From: Actinoplanes octamycinicus
Lineage (GTDB): Bacteria; Actinomycetota; Actinomycetes; Mycobacteriales; Micromonosporaceae
Assembly (NCBI RefSeq): GCF_014205225.1
Contig: NZ_JACHNB010000001.1
Span: 7,173,501 to 7,237,500 of the forward strand
Length of the DNA: 64,000 bases
Reading direction: 5' to 3'
In this document: piece by piece, positions 58,531 to 64,000 of the stretch
Numbering within the stretch: the first letter of the stretch is position 1
Layout of the letters: each line of letters opens with the position of its first letter
Notes under the pieces: generated by a model
Told to the model about the DNA's origin: nothing
The model's database searches: none
What the model saw: only the letters and a program-made list of their open reading frames with translations
Translations under genes and position numbers: made by a program

Positions 58531-59079
58531 ATGCGCAAACTTCAGCTCATCCGGAACGCCGTGCTGGCGCTCAGTCTGGGCATGGCGCTGGTCGCCTCGG
58601 TAGCGGCGCCGGCCGCGGCGGCGAAGACCAACACCTTCGGCGGCTCCGGCCGGGCCGGGCTCGGCACCGGATCGGCGGCCTCGTCGCTGGTGCGGCAGCA
58701 GCTCAAGCTGCCCGTCACGGGCGCCACCACCGGTGCCCGGGCGGCGGCCGGTCCGCCCGCCACCACCTGTACCGCCAGCGTCGGCGCACCGGAGCTGATC
58801 GGCAACGGGCAGGTCCGGGTGCCGTACGGGGTCAGCTGTGACAACCAGGTCGACCGCTTCCTCGGCGCGGTCGGGATCGCCCGCAACGGCACCGAACTGC
58901 TCGGCGGCACGATCGACATCATCGACGCGCGGGGGTCCGGCTTCAGCTTCGCGATCACCCGGACCTGCGCGTCCGGGGTGCTCTACGGCGACCTGCTGGT
59001 GCAGGTGACCTTCCGCAACGGCACGCCGCGGCAGATCACCGGTGAGTTCTTCGGCCCGGCCGTCGAGGTCACCTGCTGA
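58531..59079 (+). CDS. Secreted protein with four cysteines, unknown
   Basis: The protein has 182 residues. A signal peptide (MRKLQLIRNAVLALSLGMAL, cleaved after APAAAA) is followed by a low-complexity Gly/Ala/Ser stretch. A beta-rich domain has Cys in TTCTASVG, YGVSCDNQV, TRTCASG and the C-terminal VTC, probably two disulphides. The last residue is Cys. No family recognised. GGGGCAAG precedes the ATG, and a strong hairpin follows. The 199 bp upstream (58332-58530) show no convincing gene. Confidence 0.75.
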   Translation: MRKLQLIRNAVLALSLGMALVASVAAPAAAAKTNTFGGSGRAGLGTGSAASSLVRQQLKLPVTGATTGARAAAGPPATTCTASVGAPELIGNGQVRVPYGVSCDNQVDRFLGAVGIARNGTELLGGTIDIIDARGSGFSFAITRTCASGVLYGDLLVQVTFRNGTPRQITGEFFGPAVEVTC

Positions 59080-59091
59080 CACTCATCGATG

Positions 59092-59124
59092 CGGCCGCAC
59101 TCTCCACCGGGGAGGGTGCGGCCG
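59092..59124 (+). terminator. Terminator after the secreted-protein gene
   Basis: CGGCCGCAC (59092-59100) and GTGCGGCCG (59116-59124) pair over 9 bp, with further TCTCC/GGGAG pairing inside. It ends 13 bp before the SARP start codon. Confidence 0.7.
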
Positions 59125-59137
59125 TTAGTGTGTAACG

Positions 59138-62100
59138 GTGGCACGATTCCGGCTGCTCGGGCCGGTGCGGTACCGGACGGCCGCCGGCTGGTCCGGGGTC
59201 CGGGCGGCGCAGCCCCGGGCGGTCCTGGCGTTGCTGCTGGTCGAGGCGGGCCGCACAGTGTCGGTGGATCGGCTGGTCGACGAGCTGTGGGGAGACCGGC
59301 CACCGCGGACCGCCCGCAACACCGTGCAGGGCTATGTGATGCGGCTGCGCCGCGCGGTCGGCGGCCCGCTGCTGACCCGGGAGCGCGGCTACGAGCTGGT
59401 GATCGGCGACGACGACCTGGACTCGGCGGTGTTCGAGCGGCTCACGGCCGGCAGCCGGACGCGTGCGGCGCCGGAGGCGCTGGCCGAGGTGGAGCGGGCG
59501 CTCACCCTCTGGGACGGCCCGGCGCTGGCCGACGTGCCGCCCACCCCGACGGTCACCGCCGAGGCGGCCCGGCTGGAGCAGCGGCGGCTGGCCGCGCTGG
59601 AGCACCGCTGCCGGCTGCAGCTGCGGCTCGGCCAGCACGCGGAGATCGTGCACGACCTGGCGTCGCTGGTCGCCGAGCATCCGCTGCGCGAGGAGCTGCG
59701 TGCCGGGCTGATGCTGGCGCTCTACCGGTCCGGGCGCCGGGCGGACGCGCTGGCCAGCTACCGGCAGTGCCACGAGCTGATGACCGCCGAGCTGGGCATC
59801 GAGCCCGGACCGGACCTGCGCGAGCTGCACCGGGCGATCCTGGCCGACGATCCCGGGCTGCGGTCCGCCGAGGGCGCGGCGGCCGCGGCGGTCCCGGCGC
59901 AGCTGCCGGCCGCGGTGCCCGGCTTCACCGGGCGGCGGGACCACCTGCGCCGCCTGGACTCGCTGCTCGGCGCACCCGGGGCGGAGCCGGGCGCGGTGGC
60001 GGTGGTGGCGGTCACCGGCCCGCCCGGAGTCGGCAAGACCGCGCTGGTCACCCACTGGGCGCACCGGGTGCGGGACCGCTTCCCGGACGGTCAGCTGCAC
60101 CTCGACCTGCGCGGCTACGCCTCGGATCCGCCGGGCCGGCCGATCGACGCGCTGACCCAGTTCCTGATCGCGCTCGGCACGCCGGCCGATCAGGTGCCCA
60201 CCGACGTCGACGCGGCCGCCCGGCTGTATCGCAGCCGGCTGGCCGGACGCCGCGTCCTGGTTGTGCTCGACAACGCCAACCACCCGGATCAGGTACGGCC
60301 GCTGCTCCCCGGCGATCCCGGCTGCGTGGTCCTGGTGACCAGCCGCGACCAGCTCACCGGCCTGGTGGCGCGGGACGGCGCGCTCGGGCACCGGCTCGGC
60401 GTGCTCGCCGCCGACGAGGCCCGGACCCTGCTGGAGGGGCTGCTCGGCCCGGCCCGGGACGCCGAGGCCCGGCACCTGGACCGGCTGGCCGAGCTGTGCG
60501 GCGGCCTGCCGCTGGCGTTGCGGATCGCCGCGGCGAACCTGACCGGCAACCCGCACCGCCCGATCACCGCCTACCTCGACCGGCTCGCCGAGGACCGGCT
60601 GGCGCACCTGGCGGTGGACGGCGATCCGCAGACCACGGTGCGGGCCGCGTTCGATCTGTCGTACGCCGCGCTGACCCCGGCCGCCCGGCGACTGTTCCGG
60701 CTGCTCGGCCTGGTCCCCGGCCCGGACATCGACGCGGGCGCGGCGGCCGCGCTGGCCGGCGCGCCGCCGGCCCGCGCCGGCCCGCTGCTCGACGAGCTGT
60801 GCCGCGCGCATCTGATCGAGGAGTACCGGGCCGGCCGGCTCCGGCTGCACGACCTGCTGCGCGACTACGCCGAGGACCGCTGCCGGCAGCAGGACCCGGC
60901 GCCTCGCCGGGCCGCCGCGCAGCGCCGGCTGTACGACTACTACCTGGCCGGCGCCGACGCCGCCGCCCGGCTGCTGTATCCGGACAAGCTGCGCCTGCCG
61001 GTCCCGGTCGCGGCCGGCGCCGGCCCGGTCCCGGACGACCCGGCCGCGGCGCTCGCCTGGCTGGACCGGGAGCGGCCCAACCTGTTCGCGGTGTTGCGGG
61101 CCGCCGCGGCGTCCGGGCCGGCCGCCGTCGGCTGGTCGCTGGCCGACACGCTGCGCGGCTACCTCGACATCCGGTTGCGGTTCGCCGACTGGCAGACCGC
61201 CACCGAGCTGGGGTACGCCTGCGCGGTCGCCGACGACGTGCCCGCGGCGCGGGCCGCGGCCCGGTTGAGCCTGGCCGCCCTGCACTGGAAGGTGGGCCGG
61301 TACCGGGATGCGCTCGCCACCTACGCCGAGGCCTCCGAGCTGTGCGACCGGGCCGGCTGGCCGGACGGCGCGGCCGCGGCCACCGGCAACCTCGGCCTGG
61401 TCCACCAGGAGCTGGGCTATCTCGAGCGGGCCGCGGACTGCTACGTCCGCGCGCTCCGGATGATCGAGCACACCGGCTGGCGGCCGGGCCGGGCCAACGG
61501 CCTGGGCAACCTGGCCGAGATCTACCGCCGGATGGGCCGGCTGGGCGAGGCGGTCACCGCGATCCGCGAGGCGATCGCGATCTACCGGTCGATCGGCTCC
61601 CGGGGCGGCGAGGCCGGCGGCCTGGTCACCCTCGCCCGGGTCCGCTGCGACCTGGGCGGCCACCGGCTGGCGCTGCTGCTCGCCGGGCGCGCCGCCGCCC
61701 TGGCCCGCGGGATCGGCGACCAGCGGCACGAATTGGAGGCGCTGCACACCCTGGCCACCGTGCATCGCAGCGGTGGCGGTCACGCCGAGGCGGCCCGGTT
61801 GCACGGGCAGGCGCTGGAGCTGGCCCGGGCGGCGGACAGCCGCTATCCGCAGGCGCAGGCGCTGACCGGTCTGGCGCTGGCCGCCGACGGGCTCGCCGAC
61901 CCGGAGCGGGCGGCCGGGTACGCCCGGGACGCGCTGCGGGTGGCCCGGCAGGCGGACTCGGTGGTGCTGGAGTGCGAGGCGCTGGCCGCCGCCGCGGTCA
62001 TCCAGCTCGGTCAGCGGCGCCCGGAGCGGGCTCTCGGCTACGCCGCGCAGGCGTTGCGCGGGTTCCAGCGGACCGGTCAGCGGGTGGCCGAGGCGCAGAC

Positions 62101-62203
62101 GCACCGGCTGCTGGAGCGGATCCTGCGGGAGCTCGGCCTCGATCGGCAGGCCGAGGCCCATCACACCCGGGCGGTGCGCCTGACCTCGTCGGGCAGCGGC
62201 TGA
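59138..62203 (+). CDS. SARP/AfsR-type regulator (DNA-binding, BTAD, NB-ARC, TPR)
   Basis: The protein has 1021 residues. An OmpR-like winged helix (about 5-90: RTVSVDRLVDELWGDRPPRT, RNTVQGYVMRLRRAVG) and a BTAD domain (about 95-245: FERLTAGSR, ALYRSGRRADALASYRQ, LGIEPGPDLRELH) make the SARP part. The NB-ARC ATPase (about 260-560) has [27 protein letters not shown] and LCGGLPLALRIA. C-terminal TPRs run from about 690 to 1000. The GTG at 59138 lies 6 bases after a TAGTGT -10, so the mRNA is likely leaderless. Such regulators often control secondary metabolism; no biosynthetic cluster is visible here. The target is unknown. Confidence 0.93.
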   Translation: MARFRLLGPVRYRTAAGWSGVRAAQPRAVLALLLVEAGRTVSVDRLVDELWGDRPPRTARNTVQGYVMRLRRAVGGPLLTRERGYELVIGDDDLDSAVFERLTAGSRTRAAPEALAEVERALTLWDGPALADVPPTPTVTAEAARLEQRRLAALEHRCRLQLRLGQHAEIVHDLASLVAEHPLREELRAGLMLALYRSGRRADALASYRQCHELMTAELGIEPGPDLRELHRAILADDPGLRSAEGAAAAAVPAQLPAAVPGFTGRRDHLRRLDSLLGAPGAEPGAVAVVAVTGPPGVGKTALVTHWAHRVRDRFPDGQLHLDLRGYASDPPGRPIDALTQFLIALGTPADQVPTDVDAAARLYRSRLAGRRVLVVLDNANHPDQVRPLLPGDPGCVVLVTSRDQLTGLVARDGALGHRLGVLAADEARTLLEGLLGPARDAEARHLDRLAELCGGLPLALRIAAANLTGNPHRPITAYLDRLAEDRLAHLAVDGDPQTTVRAAFDLSYAALTPAARRLFRLLGLVPGPDIDAGAAAALAGAPPARAGPLLDELCRAHLIEEYRAGRLRLHDLLRDYAEDRCRQQDPAPRRAAAQRRLYDYYLAGADAAARLLYPDKLRLPVPVAAGAGPVPDDPAAALAWLDRERPNLFAVLRAAAASGPAAVGWSLADTLRGYLDIRLRFADWQTATELGYACAVADDVPAARAAARLSLAALHWKVGRYRDALATYAEASELCDRAGWPDGAAAATGNLGLVHQELGYLERAADCYVRALRMIEHTGWRPGRANGLGNLAEIYRRMGRLGEAVTAIREAIAIYRSIGSRGGEAGGLVTLARVRCDLGGHRLALLLAGRAAALARGIGDQRHELEALHTLATVHRSGGGHAEAARLHGQALELARAADSRYPQAQALTGLALAADGLADPERAAGYARDALRVARQADSVVLECEALAAAAVIQLGQRRPERALGYAAQALRGFQRTGQRVAEAQTHRLLERILRELGLDRQAEAHHTRAVRLTSSGSG

Positions 62204-63732
62204 TCGGCCGGCGCCGTCCGCGAGCCGGTGCCGGTCATCTCCGGGTGGTAGTGCAGGTACGCGGTGCCGGGCAGCTTCTTGGCCGCGTACATCGCGATGT
62301 CGGCGTGCCGCAGCAGGTCGCTCGGCTCGTCCCCGGCCTGCCCGTCGGCGATCCCGATGCTGGCCCGGATCGGCAGCTGGTGCAGGCCGGCCGCCACCGG
62401 CGACCGGAACGCCTCGACGATCCGGGCGGCGGCCCGGTCCGCGGCGTCCGGCCCGGCGCCGTCCAGGACCAGCACGAACTCGTCGCCGCCCAGCCGGGCC
62501 ACCATGCCGTGTCCGTCGACGCCGGCCGTCAGGCGCTGCGCCACCGCGATCAGCAGCAGGTCGCCGATCTCGTGGCCGAGCGTGTCGTTGACCTCTTTGA
62601 AGTCGTCCAGGTCGATCAGCGCGACGGCCACCGGCCGGCCCGGCTCGCCGCTGGTCGCCTCGTGCAGCCGGGCGCTGAAGTGCGCCCGGTTCGGCAGCTG
62701 GGTCAGCGCGTCGTGGGTGGCGCCGTGGTGCAGCTGCTCCAGCAGCCGGCCGTTGTCCCGGAACGCGGTGATCTGGCGCAGCACCACCAGCGCGGTGAGC
62801 AGCACGGCGGCGCCGACCACCACCGGGTCGTTGGTGTGCGCGACCCAGGAGACGTACAGCAGCAGTCCGTCGACCGCGACCACTCCGGCGTACGGAAGCA
62901 GGCTGTAGTAGTTGCGGCGGCGTCGCGTGCCGCGCGGCGCGGCGCTCCCGGCCGGCGCCACGCGCTGCTGCTCGCCGGCCCAGGCGGCGAAGAAGAACAT
63001 CGCCGGCAGGCCGATCTGCATCGGGAAGGTCCGCGGGCCGTAGCCCTGCAGCGCGGTCTGGATCGGCGGCGCCGCGGTGCCGACCGCCATCGCGAGGATG
63101 AGCAGCCGCAGCCCCAAGGTGTCGATGAAGGTGAAACCGGACAGCATCACCTTCGCCACGGCGAACACCCCGACCAGCGCGATCGCGGTCAGCGCCAGGG
63201 AGCCGATCACCGTGGCGGTGTCCTCCCGGCCGAGCATCGGCTCGGTCTGGAAGTACCACATGAACACCGCGGCGGCCAGCATCACGGTGCCGGCGTCCAG
63301 CAGGATCCGGACCAGCTGCCCCGGGGTCTGCCGGTCCAGCGGCAGGCGGGCGAGCGCGTAGACGATGAGCAGCACCGCGGTGCCGTTGAAGGCGACCATC
63401 ACCGGGTTGGTCTGCAGGCCGCCGCCGGCCGGGTTGTCCAGCACCTCGGTGACCTGCGACGCCGTGCCGGCCGTGACCAGCGCGGCGACCGCGGTGAGGT
63501 GCCGCCAGAACCGCCGGGTCGGCTCCGGCAGGCGCGGATCGCGGCTGGTGCGCCAGTAGACCGCGGTGAGCACCACGCCACCGGCCGGGATCGGCAGCCA
63601 GAGCAGGATCATCGGCCCGACCGGGTGGATCGCGGTCACGGTCAGCCAGAGCAGGAAGACCGCCAGCAGCGCGCCGGAGAGCTGGAGCAACCGGCTACCG
63701 CCCAGCAGGCGGAACCGCCGCGTGCTCGCCAT
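62161..63732 (-). CDS. Multi-spanning membrane diguanylate cyclase
   Basis: The protein has 523 residues. Nine to ten membrane segments (LLQLSGALLAVFLLWLTVTA, ILLWLPIPAGGVVLTAVYW, VVVGAAVLLTALVVL and others) occupy residues 10-330. A GGDEF domain (about 345-505) follows, with MVARLGGDEFVLVLDG. The inhibitory RxxD is replaced by DGHG, so feedback inhibition is not expected. ATG 63732 has GAGAGGACAGGG upstream. Its 3' end overlaps the convergent SARP gene by 43 bp, so both C termini share the same DNA. Confidence 0.9.
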   Translation of the reverse strand: MASTRRFRLLGGSRLLQLSGALLAVFLLWLTVTAIHPVGPMILLWLPIPAGGVVLTAVYWRTSRDPRLPEPTRRFWRHLTAVAALVTAGTASQVTEVLDNPAGGGLQTNPVMVAFNGTAVLLIVYALARLPLDRQTPGQLVRILLDAGTVMLAAAVFMWYFQTEPMLGREDTATVIGSLALTAIALVGVFAVAKVMLSGFTFIDTLGLRLLILAMAVGTAAPPIQTALQGYGPRTFPMQIGLPAMFFFAAWAGEQQRVAPAGSAAPRGTRRRRNYYSLLPYAGVVAVDGLLLYVSWVAHTNDPVVVGAAVLLTALVVLRQITAFRDNGRLLEQLHHGATHDALTQLPNRAHFSARLHEATSGEPGRPVAVALIDLDDFKEVNDTLGHEIGDLLLIAVAQRLTAGVDGHGMVARLGGDEFVLVLDGAGPDAADRAAARIVEAFRSPVAAGLHQLPIRASIGIADGQAGDEPSDLLRHADIAMYAAKKLPGTAYLHYHPEMTGTGSRTAPADQPLPDEVRRTARV

Positions 63733-63832
63733 CGCCCTGTCCTCTCGTCGTACCGCGCTGGACCCATCGGCCGGCGGCGGCGGAATCTGAACGACGGCGT
63801 GCCGGACCGGACACGGAGACCGGGCACAGAGA

Positions 63833-63866
63833 AGGCCGGGCACCCACGGGGGAGAGTGCCCGGCCT
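63833..63866 (-). terminator. Terminator, probably of a gene beyond the right edge
   Basis: An 11-bp perfect stem (AGGCCGGGCAC and its complement, 63833-63843 and 63856-63866) with a 12-base loop lies upstream of the cyclase gene. The stretch 63867-64000 contains no gene that I can support. Confidence 0.55.
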
Positions 63867-64000
63867 GCATAGATCAAAGCACATCGGGCGGGTCCGCGCC
63901 ATCCGGCGGGGACCTCGGCTTTACCTGTCGGCCGGTGACATGGAGAATCGGTCCCCGCCGATCACGCCGACCGCAGGAACATTTATGCCCTTCGATGGTT

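Noticed and set aside
59069..63259. Very long open frames opposite to the SARP, STAND and kinase genes
   Set aside because: They are mirror frames of high-GC genes with Arg/Gly/Pro-rich nonsense composition and no domain motifs.

Overview
The window is high-GC actinobacterial DNA. It has dense coding, many GTG starts, leaderless-looking promoters, Tat and lipoprotein signals, F420/PPOX and SARP-type genes, an HspR-type site at lon and several long GGDEF/EAL/GAF proteins. This fits the Micromonosporaceae, most likely Actinoplanes or a close relative. The genus is an inference from gene style, not from a marker gene.

Region 1 (1-18201) is an arabinoxylan/arabinan utilisation locus. On the minus strand, from right to left, lie a CE3-type esterase, a GH27 enzyme, a GH43-CBM6 arabinofuranohydrolase, a membrane-linked ECF sigma factor fused to an AbfB (CBM42) arabinose-binding domain, a RICIN-GH43 enzyme and a GH127 enzyme cut by the window edge. 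Most junctions overlap (TGATG or ATGA). Divergently on the plus strand are a GH10-CBM2 xylanase and a CE1-CBM2 feruloyl-esterase-like protein. Further right are a cytoplasmic GH43, a convergent GH51 arabinofuranosidase, and a sugar ABC importer (lipoprotein plus two permeases, no ATPase). Secreted enzymes cut the polymer, the importer takes up oligosaccharides, and GH43/GH51 finish them inside. Two operator families split the locus: LacI-type TGGGAGCGCTCCCA/TGTGAGCGATAACA-like sites at secreted-enzyme promoters, and CCGAAA-S-TTTCGGTAA sites at the intracellular and transport genes. The sigma-AbfB fusion is the most unusual object in the window.

Region 2 (18202-26784) holds a 1732-residue Ser/Thr kinase-ATPase-GAF-GAF-GGDEF protein, bracketed by a 123-bp inverted repeat, then an EAL-DICT phosphodiesterase. 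A compact methionyl-tRNA synthetase follows, preceded by a short Met-rich reading frame.

Region 3 (26785-39033) is a patchwork of small operons. It contains small membrane proteins, a tiny secreted peptide, PPK2 plus a cytochrome P450, an EVE-like protein beside two gene remnants, a MarR/flavin-reductase locus with a reductase-GNAT fusion, DUF2625, a SpoU methyltransferase, VOC, PPOX and RibD-like enzymes, and a zinc-ribbon protein.

Region 4 (39034-49405) contains a membrane diguanylate cyclase and a second-type clpP pair behind tandem PopR-like operators. The clpP pair converges on lon, which carries an HspR (HAIR-like) site. A receiver-KaiC-like operon, a flavin monooxygenase plus quinone oxidoreductase pair, and a DUF1684 protein follow.

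Region 5 (49406-64000) carries a multi-sensor histidine kinase, a STAND NTPase with TPRs and an overlapping membrane partner, a vanadium-haloperoxidase/PAP2 protein, a membrane protein divergent from an SDR, a secreted Cys-containing protein, a SARP/AfsR-type regulator and another membrane diguanylate cyclase. I saw no rRNA or tRNA genes, CRISPR arrays, complete insertion sequences or prophage genes.
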